Part shown: positions 1 through 8,097 of the stretch, piece by piece
Position numbering within the stretch: position 1 is the stretch's first letter
How the letters are laid out: each line of letters begins with the position of its first letter
NCBI RefSeq assembly: GCF_001983165.1
Contig: NZ_MNPU01000023.1
Coordinates: forward strand, 25,616 to 89,615
Origin: Pseudomonas gessardii
GTDB lineage: Bacteria > Pseudomonadota > Gammaproteobacteria > Pseudomonadales > Pseudomonadaceae
Direction: 5' to 3'
DNA: 64,000 bases
Made by a program: the position numbers and the translations under genes
The notes under the pieces: model-generated
Seen by the model: the letters and a program-made list of their open reading frames with translations, nothing else
Database searches by the model: none
What the model was told of the DNA's origin: nothing

Positions 1-19
1 CCCGGGAAAGGGGCAGGTC

Positions 20-54
20 CAAAAAATAAAACCCGCGCCGGGTAAGGGCGCGGG
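20..54 (-). terminator. Rho-independent terminator of the DUF3015 gene
   Basis: Read on the minus strand, an 8-bp GC stem (CCCGCGCC/GGCGCGGG, 32-54) is followed by a T-rich run (TTTTATTTTTT). It lies about 10 bases past the stop codon of the DUF3015 gene. Confidence 0.85.
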
Positions 55-64
55 CAGGTCGAGC

Positions 65-553
65 TTAAGCCTGGGTAGCGTATTTCGCCAGGCGGGCATC
101 GCCCTTGAGAACAGCGATGGTGTTGGAGTGCACGTCTTCTGCGGTCACGTCAGCCTTGCTGAAGATTTGCTGGAAGTGTTCGTGAGTCACCGCGGCGAAG
201 TGGTCGCGGTCTTCAGGGGCAACGCCCAGGACCACGGCATAGGTGGTCAGTGCTTCGCCATTGCCTTTGGCCATGTCTTCGGACAGCTCGTTCATCATGC
301 CATTCATGGCAATCCACGATTTGCCGCCGTAAGTCAGCGCGCTGTTGGTGCTGCAACCGTTGGTGCCCGAGGTCATGCCGAAGGTGGCGTTACCGGAGGT
401 GCCGTTGGTGGTAGAAGCCAGGAAGTGGGCTGGCGTGCCGCGCTGGCCTTCAAACAGCATGTTGCCCCAACCGCAGTTCGGGCCACCTGGCGCTTCGGCC
501 ATTGCATTGAGGGAGACAACGGTGAAGAGAGTACCGAGAAGGATCCGTTTCAT
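65..553 (-). CDS. DUF3015 family exported protein
   Basis: 162 aa. An N-terminal signal peptide (MKRILLGTLFTVVSLNAMAEA) predicts export to the periplasm. The mature part has the DUF3015 pattern: a Cys-Gly-Trp-Gly start, the block TTNGTSGNxTFGxTSGT, and a second Cys, which could pair with the first. The C-terminal half is helical. The family is common in Pseudomonas and has no assigned function. The gene stands alone, divergent from the Lon-like protease and with its own terminator, so it is probably monocistronic. Confidence 0.85.
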   Translation of the reverse strand: MKRILLGTLFTVVSLNAMAEAPGGPNCGWGNMLFEGQRGTPAHFLASTTNGTSGNATFGMTSGTNGCSTNSALTYGGKSWIAMNGMMNELSEDMAKGNGEALTTYAVVLGVAPEDRDHFAAVTHEHFQQIFSKADVTAEDVHSNTIAVLKGDARLAKYATQA

Positions 554-819
554 AGCTTTGTTCTCTTAGTGTGCAAACCAATGGACAAGGGTTCAGGCGC
601 CTCAAGGCGCCCTAGGGGCCAGTTATTTAGTCCAACCCGCGCAGTTTGGAGTTTAGGCATGTTCCAAGGGTTCCGTGGTTTTTTGTAAAACAATCAGTGC
701 AGACTGGTTTTTTTGCAGGCGTCATCCCGTGTCTATGCTTTACCTCAGTCGTGCCTTGCCAGCCGGCTACGCACGGCGCCAGAATGCCGCCATTGCCCCG
801 CCTGATGTAAGGAAGCCCG

Positions 820-3258
820 ATGCCTGATCCTGTTGCTGCCAGCTTGCGTCTAGCGCCCGAAGCGCTGACCCGCCCTTTCTCCGCTGAACAGTTCAGCTTC
901 TCGACCACCAATGATTTGGAGCCCTTTCGCGGTGTGCTTGGCCAGGAACGCGCGGTTGAAGCCTTGCAGTTCGGTGTGGCCATGCCACGCCCCGGTTACA
1001 ACGTGTTTGTCATGGGCGAGCCCGGTACCGGCCGCTTTTCGTTCGTCAAACGCTACCTCAAGGCCGAAGGCAAGCGCCTGCAGACCCCGGCAGACTGGGT
1101 CTATGTCAATAATTTCGATGAGCCGCGCGAGCCCCGCGCCCTGGAGTTGCCAGCGGGCGGCGCGGCGCCCTTTATCGCCGATATCAGCGGCCTGATCGAC
1201 AACCTGGTCGCCACCTTCCCGGCGGTGTTCGAGCACCCGACGTACCAGCAACGCAAAAGTGCGATCGACCGCGCCTTCAACCAGCGCTACGACCGCGCCC
1301 TGGATGTGATCGAGCGTCTGGCCCTGGAAAAGGACGTGGCGCTGTACCGCGACAGCACCAACATCGCCTTTACCCCGATGCTCGATGGCAAGGCCCTGGA
1401 CGAGGCCGAGTTCTCGCAGTTGCCGGAAGTCGACCGCGAGCGTTTCCACACGGATATTTCCGAGCTCGAAGAGCGCCTCAACGAAGAACTCGCCAGCCTG
1501 CCGCAGTGGAAGCGCGAGTCCAACAACCAGATGCGCCAGTTCAACGAAGAGACCATCACCCTGGCCTTGCAGCCGTTGTTGGCGCCGTTGTCCGAGAAGT
1601 ACGCCGAGAACGCCGGCGTCTGCGGCTACCTGCAGGCGATGCAGGTCTATCTGCTCAAGACCGTGGTCGAGCTGCTGGTGGATGACGCGAAAACCGACGC
1701 CCAGGCGCGCAAGTTGCTCGAGGAGCAATACTGCCCGAGCCTGGTGGTGGGCCATCCGCTCAATGGCGGCGCACCGGTGGTGTTCGAGCCGCACCCGACC
1801 TACGACAACCTGTTTGGCCGGATCGAGTACAGCACCGACCAGGGTGCGCTCTACACCACGTACCGGCAATTGCGCCCGGGGGCGTTGCACCGTGCCAACG
1901 GCGGTTTCCTGATCCTCGAAGCCGAGAAAATGCTCAGCGAGCCGTTTGTCTGGGACGCGCTCAAGCGGGCCCTGCAATCGCGCAAGCTGAAGATGGAGTC
2001 GCCCCTGGGCGAGCTGGGCCGCCTGGCTACCGTGACCCTCAACCCGCAAGTGATCCCGTTGCAGGTCAAGGTCATCATCATTGGCGCCCGTTCGCTGTAC
2101 TACACCCTGCAAGACCTGGATCCAGACTTCCAGGAGATGTTCCGGGTGCTGGTGGATTTCGATGAAGACATCCCGATGGTCGATGAAAGCCTGGAGCAGT
2201 TCGCCCAGTTGCTGAAAACCCGGACCTCGGAAGAGGGCATGGCACCGCTGACCTCCGATGCGGTGGCGCGCCTGGCGACCTACAGCGCACGGCTGGCGGA
2301 ACACCAGGGGCGTTTGTCGGCGCGGATCGGCGACCTGTTCCAGCTGGTCAGCGAGGCGGATTTCATTCGTCACCTGGCGGGTGATGAGCGCACCGATGCC
2401 GGGCATATCGAGCGCGCGCTGAAGGCCAAGGCCACCCGTACCGGGCGGGTTTCGGCGCGGATCCTCGACGACATGCTCGCCGGGGTGATCCTGATCGACA
2501 CCGCCGGCGCGGCCGTGGGCAAGTGCAACGGGCTGACGGTGCTGGAGGTCGGTGATTCGGCATTCGGCGTGCCGGCGCGGATTTCGGCCACGGTGTACCC
2601 GGGCGGCAGCGGCATTGTCGATATCGAACGTGAGGTCAACCTCGGCCAGCCGATCCACTCCAAGGGCGTGATGATCCTGACCGGTTACCTGGGCAGCCGC
2701 TATGCCCAGGAGTTCCCTCTGGCGATCTCCGCGAGCATCGCCCTGGAGCAATCCTACGGGTACGTCGACGGCGACAGCGCCTCGTTGGGTGAGGCCTGCA
2801 CGTTGATTTCGGCCTTGTCGAAGACGCCGCTCAAGCAGTGCTTTGCCATTACCGGCTCAATCAACCAGTTTGGCGAAGTGCAGGCGGTGGGTGGGGTCAA
2901 CGAGAAGATCGAAGGTTTCTTCCGCCTGTGCGAGGCCCGTGGCTTGACGGGCGAGCAGGGCGCGATCATTCCCCAGGCCAACGTCGCGACGCTGATGCTT
3001 GATGAGAAGGTGTTGCAGGCCGTGCGGGCAGGGCAGTTCCATGTGTATGCCGTGCGCCAGGCCGACGAGGCCTTGAGCCTGTTGGTGGGGGAACCGGCCG
3101 GTGAACCGGATGCCGAAGGGCAATTCCCCGAGGGCAGCGTCAACGCCCGCGTGGTTGAGCGCTTGCGGGCCATTGCCGAGATGATCAGCGAAGAAGACCT
3201 CAAGGAAGCGGAAAAGGAGCTGGCGCAGCAGGCGTTGGCTGAGGCCAAGCCCACCTGA
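820..3258 (+). CDS. Lon-like ATP-dependent protease (AAA_32 plus Lon catalytic domain)
   Basis: 812 aa. An N-terminal ATPase-like part with a large helical insertion is joined to a C-terminal Lon-type peptidase domain. The Ser-Lys dyad is visible as Ser653 (in DGDSAS) and Lys696 (in GGVNEKIEGF), 43 residues apart as in Lon. The Walker A position reads GEPGTGR (66-72), with Arg where most P-loops have Lys. The C-terminal tail is a charged helix (EEDLKEAEKELAQQ). It matches the PA4576-type probable ATP-dependent protease of Pseudomonas, distinct from classical Lon because it lacks the Lon N-terminal domain. It probably acts in cytoplasmic protein quality control; substrates are unknown. Confidence 0.9.
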   Translation: MPDPVAASLRLAPEALTRPFSAEQFSFSTTNDLEPFRGVLGQERAVEALQFGVAMPRPGYNVFVMGEPGTGRFSFVKRYLKAEGKRLQTPADWVYVNNFDEPREPRALELPAGGAAPFIADISGLIDNLVATFPAVFEHPTYQQRKSAIDRAFNQRYDRALDVIERLALEKDVALYRDSTNIAFTPMLDGKALDEAEFSQLPEVDRERFHTDISELEERLNEELASLPQWKRESNNQMRQFNEETITLALQPLLAPLSEKYAENAGVCGYLQAMQVYLLKTVVELLVDDAKTDAQARKLLEEQYCPSLVVGHPLNGGAPVVFEPHPTYDNLFGRIEYSTDQGALYTTYRQLRPGALHRANGGFLILEAEKMLSEPFVWDALKRALQSRKLKMESPLGELGRLATVTLNPQVIPLQVKVIIIGARSLYYTLQDLDPDFQEMFRVLVDFDEDIPMVDESLEQFAQLLKTRTSEEGMAPLTSDAVARLATYSARLAEHQGRLSARIGDLFQLVSEADFIRHLAGDERTDAGHIERALKAKATRTGRVSARILDDMLAGVILIDTAGAAVGKCNGLTVLEVGDSAFGVPARISATVYPGGSGIVDIEREVNLGQPIHSKGVMILTGYLGSRYAQEFPLAISASIALEQSYGYVDGDSASLGEACTLISALSKTPLKQCFAITGSINQFGEVQAVGGVNEKIEGFFRLCEARGLTGEQGAIIPQANVATLMLDEKVLQAVRAGQFHVYAVRQADEALSLLVGEPAGEPDAEGQFPEGSVNARVVERLRAIAEMISEEDLKEAEKELAQQALAEAKPT

Positions 3259-3259
3259 T

Positions 3260-3356
3260 ACGAGCGAGCTTGCTCACGAAGATCGTCAACGATAACGCGT
3301 GCCTTCCGGATTAACGCGTTGTACTTGAGAACTTCGCGAGTAAGCTCGTTCCTACA
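3260..3356. repeat. REP-like paired palindrome
   Basis: Two arms with the core CGAGCGAGCTTGCTC / GCGAGTAAGCTCGTT lie in inverted orientation at 3260-3280 and 3335-3356, just after the protease stop codon. This is an extragenic palindrome of the kind scattered through P. fluorescens genomes. The rest of the 3259-3530 gap shows no gene. Confidence 0.6.
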
Positions 3357-3530
3357 GAAAGCGTGTCATGATTTTGACTGGGTTTTCGTGGCAAACCACC
3401 GTTGGTCTCTACAACCTTGGTTTATAGCGGTTTTCTTCTATTCTCAGAGCAAGGATATCTGTAGGAGTCATGGGATAGAGACAGCCTTGTGTCTGGAGGC
3501 TGAACACCGGATCTACCGAGGGTCGCCGCC

Positions 3531-3851
3531 ATGCCGCGCAACCTTTGCCTCACCCGCCAGTGCCTGGGCCTGGTCACTCGAATTGAATGTTCCATTCGCC
3601 CTCTTGCGGGGGATACCGGGATGTGGACGCTGTTGTTTGCCGCCGGCATGACGGGCGAGCAGCCCTCGACCATCAAGTCCCAAGGGCCCTTTCATGGGCC
3701 GTTCGTGGCGGAAAACATGCTTGAATCCATTGTGCAAAGCCTGACCCTGCACGGCTACGAGCTGGCCGACGACCCGCAGATCTGGTGCCTGCACCTGCAG
3801 GCCCACCTGCGCCAGCTCAATGGCGGGCAGCCCCAGGCGGTTCACCTGTAG
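3531..3851 (+). CDS. Conserved hypothetical protein, 106 aa
   Basis: 106 aa, not recognised as a named family. ATG 3531 has a GAGGG ribosome site 8 bases upstream. The protein has an amphipathic C-terminal half (ENMLESIVQSLTLHGYELAD, DPQIWCLHLQAHLRQLNG) and no signal peptide or membrane segment. Its position just downstream of the Lon-like protease corresponds to PA4575 in P. aeruginosa, which supports a real conserved gene. It ends 10 bases before the convergent lipoprotein gene. Confidence 0.65.
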   Translation: MPRNLCLTRQCLGLVTRIECSIRPLAGDTGMWTLLFAAGMTGEQPSTIKSQGPFHGPFVAENMLESIVQSLTLHGYELADDPQIWCLHLQAHLRQLNGGQPQAVHL

Positions 3852-3860
3852 GGCCACGGT

Positions 3861-5681
3861 TTATTTGGTTTCAGGCTTGTCCAGTTTGACCTCAAAGCCA
3901 TATTGCACGGTGTTCAACGCCGTGCGCTGATAGGTTTCAAGTACGGTCGGCTGGCCATAAAAGTAATGCACGTCAAACAGCGCGGTGCCGTATTCCGCAG
4001 CGCGGTGGCTGACCCCAAGGATTTCCTTCAGGTAATGACCACTGGCGTCCTTGGCAAAGAACCGCCAGCTGTCGGAAGGGAAGAGTGCCTGGTCGACAAT
4101 CAGCGCGTTGTCCTTGATCGACAGGCCCTTGGGCAATTGTGCGGTGTTGACCGTGTTTTTTTCGATGGTGGCCAGGAACATCGGGATCGATCCCACGGCA
4201 AACGCCGGGTTTTCCGGGAATAAATTGAGATCGTAGGTGATGGTGCCGCGCCATGGCTCGATGTCAAAGGCTTCGGTAGGCAACTCGATGGGCTCGCCGC
4301 GCTTGCCTGCGTCATCGGCGGCAAAGAAGGTCAGCGGGGCGTCGCTGCTGGCGCGGGTCGAGCCGATCAGGTCGTCATTGAACGTGAAGGGATGGTCAAA
4401 GGCGATGCGGGCGGCGCTGGCATCCTCCACCGACTGGCTGATCGTGACGCTGCTTTTCAACTGGTCTTCGGAGAGGCTGGCGCTTTGAAGCCATTGCGCA
4501 GCCTGGTCGTCATACACCGTGACCGGCATGGGCAGGGCCTGTACGGTTTTTTCCAGGCTGTTTTTGTCGAAGCGCCGTATCGGCAGTTCCAGCGCCTTGC
4601 GGGTGACGGTGGCCTCGGAAAAATCCAGCACATTGACTTGCAGGTTATCGATCACCCCGTTGAAGTAGACCTTGGCATAGTGGCTGGTCTGCTTTTGTTC
4701 AAAGGCTTTCTGCTCGTCTTCCAGCTGTTTTTCAACGGCCTCGGACCAGGTTTTCTGCTTGCGCATCTGCGCCAGTTGCTGCTCGTAGAAGGCCACCTGG
4801 GTGGCGCTCTCGTTGATCGAGCCGGAGCGTGAGAGGAACTGCCCGGTGGTGTCCCGGGCCTGGATCAGCAGCGGGTTGGGCGAGTCATCGGCCACTTGCG
4901 GCGCCAGGGCGGCGGTGTTGGTCAGTTCGATTTCGGCGTGGTTTTTCTCCAGGGCCAGCAGGGTCACCGTGACGTTTTCCTGGGTGCGCTTGTGGCCTAC
5001 GTCGCTGCGGGTCAGCTCGAAGGTCAGGACTTTACGGGGGGCGATCACCTCGATCTGGCCCTTGAGCGTGACGGGCTGGGGCTGGCTCTTGTTATCCGTC
5101 TCGATGCCTTCGATAAACGGATAGGTGACAGTCAGGTCGTCCGGGTTGGTCAGGTTGGAGCTGCTGGGGCTCAGTTGGATGCCGGGGTCGGTTTCTGACC
5201 ATTCCGGTTGGAATGCAATGGTCTTGTTGTTGCTCAGGGTCACCGATTGCCATTCCAGGCCATGGGGAAAGGGGAATGGGTCCGGCATATTGAAGCTGAA
5301 CGGGAACACCGGTTGCAGATCGGTCAGGTAGTCCGAGTGCGAGTTCTTGCGCAGGACGAACAGCCCGTTGATGTAGGTATCCACCAGCGCTTGCGGCGTA
5401 GGGTAGTGCGCGAGCGCGGCCAGGGTGTTTTCCCCGTACTCGGTCTCGACAGGCTTGGTGTCGAGCTTGATGCGCGCACGCTCCAGCAACAGCAGCGAGC
5501 CGCCCAGCTCGGCGACGGCCTCTTTGAGGCGGGGATCCTGGATGGTGTCCAGGGACTGCTCGAACTGGGCGGTTTTTTCTTCGAGACTGGCTTGCTTGTG
5601 CTCGTCGCTGGGGGAGCAGCCGCTGGCCGCCAGCAATGCCACACACAGGCCAAGACTGGCCAAGGGAGATCGCACATCCAT
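3861..5681 (-). CDS. Large predicted lipoprotein of unknown function
   Basis: 606 aa from ATG 5681, chosen because AGGAACC lies upstream and it gives a clean lipoprotein signal (LCVALLAASGC, lipid-modified Cys at residue 22). A longer frame to 5732 would spoil the signal. The start is followed by a charged helical stretch, then a beta-rich body, a coiled-coil-like segment (FYEQQLAQMRKQKTWSEAVEKQLEDEQKAFEQK), and a C-terminal region ending in YGFEVKLDK. No known catalytic motif was seen. It is probably membrane-anchored in the periplasm. The gene is convergent with the 106-aa protein and divergent from the UPF0114 gene. Confidence 0.75.
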   Translation of the reverse strand: MDVRSPLASLGLCVALLAASGCSPSDEHKQASLEEKTAQFEQSLDTIQDPRLKEAVAELGGSLLLLERARIKLDTKPVETEYGENTLAALAHYPTPQALVDTYINGLFVLRKNSHSDYLTDLQPVFPFSFNMPDPFPFPHGLEWQSVTLSNNKTIAFQPEWSETDPGIQLSPSSSNLTNPDDLTVTYPFIEGIETDNKSQPQPVTLKGQIEVIAPRKVLTFELTRSDVGHKRTQENVTVTLLALEKNHAEIELTNTAALAPQVADDSPNPLLIQARDTTGQFLSRSGSINESATQVAFYEQQLAQMRKQKTWSEAVEKQLEDEQKAFEQKQTSHYAKVYFNGVIDNLQVNVLDFSEATVTRKALELPIRRFDKNSLEKTVQALPMPVTVYDDQAAQWLQSASLSEDQLKSSVTISQSVEDASAARIAFDHPFTFNDDLIGSTRASSDAPLTFFAADDAGKRGEPIELPTEAFDIEPWRGTITYDLNLFPENPAFAVGSIPMFLATIEKNTVNTAQLPKGLSIKDNALIVDQALFPSDSWRFFAKDASGHYLKEILGVSHRAAEYGTALFDVHYFYGQPTVLETYQRTALNTVQYGFEVKLDKPETK

Positions 5682-5845
5682 TATTTGAGGTTCCTGTCCG
5701 GCAGCATCGAGCCACATTGATGAACCCGACACTAGCAGAAAAATGGTCTTACAGAAGCGCTACAAGTCAGTTTCTGGGTGGTTATGGCGCAATGTGTGTG
5801 GCTGATATACTCGCCGCCATTTCTAGTCAAGCTGTGTGAGATTCC

Positions 5846-6334
5846 ATGGAACGCTTTATCGAAAATGCAATGTACGCCTCCCGCTGGCTGCTGGCGCCGA
5901 TCTATTTCGGCTTGTCCCTCGGGCTGCTGGCGTTGGCGCTGAAATTCTTCCAGGAAGTGATCCATCTGCTGCCCAATGTCTTTGCAATGGCCGAGTCAGA
6001 GCTGATCCTGGTGCTGCTGTCGTTGATCGACATGGCGCTGGTGGGGGGCTTGCTGGTGATGGTGATGATTTCCGGCTACGAGAACTTCGTCTCGCAACTG
6101 GATATCGATGACAACAAGGAAAAGCTCAACTGGCTGGGCACCATGGATTCTTCGTCGCTGAAGATGAAAGTGGCGGCGTCCATTGTGGCGATTTCCTCGA
6201 TCCACTTGCTGCGTATCTTCATGGACGCCAAGAATGTCGATCCACAGCACCTGATGTGGTACGTGATCATTCACATGACCTTCGTGATCTCGGCGTTTGC
6301 CATGGGTTACCTGGATAAACTGACCAAGCATTGA
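5846..6334 (+). CDS. UPF0114 family inner-membrane protein (YqhA-like)
   Basis: 162 aa. Three to four hydrophobic segments, with the family blocks YASRWLLAPIYFGLSL, a central GGLLVMVMISGYENFVSQ and a C-terminal MGYLDKLTKH. It matches the UPF0114/TIGR00645 family (E. coli YqhA; PA4574 position). Function is not established. The strongly conserved polar block around ENFVS sits next to a membrane helix, which could mean a transport or sensing role. Confidence 0.9.
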   Translation: MERFIENAMYASRWLLAPIYFGLSLGLLALALKFFQEVIHLLPNVFAMAESELILVLLSLIDMALVGGLLVMVMISGYENFVSQLDIDDNKEKLNWLGTMDSSSLKMKVAASIVAISSIHLLRIFMDAKNVDPQHLMWYVIIHMTFVISAFAMGYLDKLTKH

Positions 6335-6481
6335 TCCGCGCCTGGCGCCTATTGGCCCGGGATTTTGGGCTGATCAAGCGTAGGGCGAGTGTGCTAGTCT
6401 GCTCGCCCTTTTAGTTTGGATGATCGGCAAGACACTGCGTTTTTGCGGGTTTTTGCGGTTGTCCTACAGCGGAGCCTTTCC

Positions 6482-7099
6482 ATGTCCGAAGTCAATCTGT
6501 CCACCGACGAAACCCGCGTCAGCTACGGCATTGGCCGTCAGTTGGGCGACCAACTGCGCGACAACCCGCCACCGGGCGTCAGCCTGGACGCGATCCTGGC
6601 CGGCCTGACCGACGCGTTCGGCGGCAAGCCAAGCCGTGTTGATCAGGAGCAAATGGCGGCCAGCTTCAAAGTGATCCGCGACATCATGCAAGCCGAAGCC
6701 GCAGCCAAGGCTGAAGCCGCCGCCGGCGCTGGCCTGGCATTCCTGGCTGAAAACGCCAAGCGTGACGGCATCACCACCCTGGCTTCCGGCCTGCAATTTG
6801 AAGTGCTGACCGCCGGTGACGGCGCCAAGCCAACCCGTGAAGACCAGGTGCGTACCCACTACCATGGCACCCTGATCGACGGCACGGTGTTCGACAGCTC
6901 CTACGAGCGTGGCCAGCCGGCAGAATTCCCGGTTGGCGGCGTGATCGCTGGCTGGACCGAAGCCCTGCAACTGATGAATGCCGGCAGCAAATGGCGCCTG
7001 TACGTGCCGAGCGAACTGGCCTACGGCGCACAAGGCGTTGGCAGCATCCCGCCGCACAGCGTCCTGGTATTCGACGTCGAGCTGCTCGACGTTCTGTAA
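6482..7099 (+). CDS. fklB: FKBP-type peptidyl-prolyl cis-trans isomerase
   Basis: 205 aa. ATG 6482 follows a GGAG site; the in-frame upstream extension to 6416 has no ribosome site. An N-terminal helical dimerisation domain (1-90, rich in Ala/Glu/Lys) is followed by a C-terminal FKBP fold with VRTHYHGTLIDGTVFDSSYERGQPAEF and the active-site run WRLYVPSELAYG. There is no signal peptide, so it is FklB-like and cytoplasmic rather than exported like FkpA. It catalyses proline isomerisation during protein folding. Confidence 0.92.
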   Translation: MSEVNLSTDETRVSYGIGRQLGDQLRDNPPPGVSLDAILAGLTDAFGGKPSRVDQEQMAASFKVIRDIMQAEAAAKAEAAAGAGLAFLAENAKRDGITTLASGLQFEVLTAGDGAKPTREDQVRTHYHGTLIDGTVFDSSYERGQPAEFPVGGVIAGWTEALQLMNAGSKWRLYVPSELAYGAQGVGSIPPHSVLVFDVELLDVL

Positions 7100-7117
7100 G
7101 ACCTTCTGCTGAAATCA

Positions 7118-7149
7118 CCTGTAGGCGCGAGCCCGCTCGCGCCTACAGG
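7118..7149. terminator. 14-bp perfect palindrome after fklB
   Basis: Arms CCTGTAGGCGCGAG and CTCGCGCCTACAGG are separated by a 4-base CCCG loop, 18 bases past the fklB stop. There is no strong T run. It may act as a terminator hairpin between convergent genes or be a solo REP palindrome. Confidence 0.6.
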
Positions 7150-7164
7150 GTTGTACGTAATTGC

Positions 7165-7422
7165 TCATGGGTGAAACTTGCCATGCAGCTCCGTCACCGG
7201 GCGCAACGCTCGGGCATAGCAGAACAGAAACAGATTCCTCACCACCTCCTTCAAAACCCCAGGTTCACTGGAGCTCAGGCCGTTGACGTCCAGGTCGCCC
7301 TGGTCCTGCAGCTCATTCAGCGCTTCTTCTTCCAGTACTGCGCACACTTCCCCGGTTTCCCGATGAAGGATCCGCAGGTAAGGATGTGGACGGTCCAGCC
7401 AGGCATCTATCAAATAAGTCAT
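7165..7422 (-). CDS. Small conserved protein, putative iron-regulated (PA4570-like)
   Basis: 85 aa. ATG 7422 is preceded by AGGAG at a good distance, so it is preferred over the in-frame codon at 7449. There is no signal peptide or membrane helix; the protein is acidic in the middle (ETGEVCAVLEEEALNELQDQGDLDV) and basic at the C-terminus. It sits between fklB and ispB like PA4570, a small protein reported as iron-starvation-induced in P. aeruginosa. A Fur-box-like sequence lies immediately upstream, supporting the same control. Biochemical function is unknown. Confidence 0.75.
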   Translation of the reverse strand: MTYLIDAWLDRPHPYLRILHRETGEVCAVLEEEALNELQDQGDLDVNGLSSSEPGVLKEVVRNLFLFCYARALRPVTELHGKFHP

Positions 7423-7447
7423 GGGTCGCATCTCCTTGATGGGTTTC

Positions 7448-7467
7448 AATGAGAATAATTCTTATTC
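7448..7467 (-). promoter_or_regulatory. Fur-box-like operator
   Basis: The sequence ATGAGAATAATTCTTATTCA contains a near-palindrome TGAGAATAATTCTTA that fits the 7-1-7 TGATAATnATTATCA Fur pattern. It lies about 25 bases upstream of the start codon of the small PA4570-like gene, where Fur binding would block transcription. Confidence 0.7.
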
Positions 7468-7582
7468 ATAGAATAGCAAGTGCCTATTGGCGGTTTCAGG
7501 TTTTTTCTGGATGGGGATTGCGTTCGATCAACGGGAGGGCAAAACGCCATCCCGCGGCGGGCGCGGGATGGAAACAGCAGAT

Positions 7583-7924
7583 TCAGACTTTGCGCACGAA
7601 CTCGGACTTGAGCTTCATCGGGCCGATACCGTCGATCTTGCAATCGATATCGTGGTCGCCATCGCACAGGCGGATATTCTTGACCTTGGTGCCGACCTTG
7701 ACCACCAGCGAGGTGCCTTTGACTTTGAGGTCCTTGATCACGGTGATGGTGTCGCCGTCTTGCAGGACGTTACCGACAGAGTCTTTCTTCACGGTTTCAT
7801 CGCTGGCTGCCTCGGCTTCGCCGCCGACGGACCACTCATGGGCGCATTCCGGGCAGATCAGCTGGGCGCCGTCTTCGTAGGTGTATTCGGAATTGCATTT
7901 TGGGCAGGGTGGCAACGTGCTCAC
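7583..7924 (-). CDS. PhnA/YjdM-type zinc-ribbon protein
   Basis: 113 aa. An N-terminal zinc ribbon (CPKC...CPEC, residues 7-27) is followed by the PhnA C-terminal domain with the blocks LQDGDTITVIKDLKVKG and VKVGTKVKNIRL. This is the YjdM (PhnA) family, often annotated as alkylphosphonate utilisation protein, although a direct role in phosphonate use is doubtful. It is cytoplasmic, with no operon partners. Confidence 0.9.
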   Translation of the reverse strand: MSTLPPCPKCNSEYTYEDGAQLICPECAHEWSVGGEAEAASDETVKKDSVGNVLQDGDTITVIKDLKVKGTSLVVKVGTKVKNIRLCDGDHDIDCKIDGIGPMKLKSEFVRKV

Positions 7925-8005
7925 TAAAGCTCCTTGAAAGTCAGGATGGCTAAAAGTCGCACATTATATAGGGTTTTGTCGGGGGGAGGGGCGATGCGGT
8001 CTAAA

Positions 8006-8092
8006 TGTGGGAGCTGGCTTGCCTGCGATGCAGGCACCTCGGTCTATCAGCAGCAGCGAGGTGATGCTATCGCAGGCAAGCCAGCTCCCACA
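8006..8092. repeat. REP doublet
   Basis: Arms TGTGGGAGCTGGCTTGCCTG and CAGGCAAGCCAGCTCCCACA face each other around about 40 bases, in the gap after the ispB stop codon. The same arm sequence recurs at 13213 and 20314. Confidence 0.9.
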
Positions 8093-8097
8093 GTGGG

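Noticed and set aside
850..2751. 633-aa minus-strand ORF opposite the Lon-like protease
   Set aside because: Shadow frame caused by high GC; His/Gln/Arg/Leu-rich composition without domains, and the plus-strand gene is clear.
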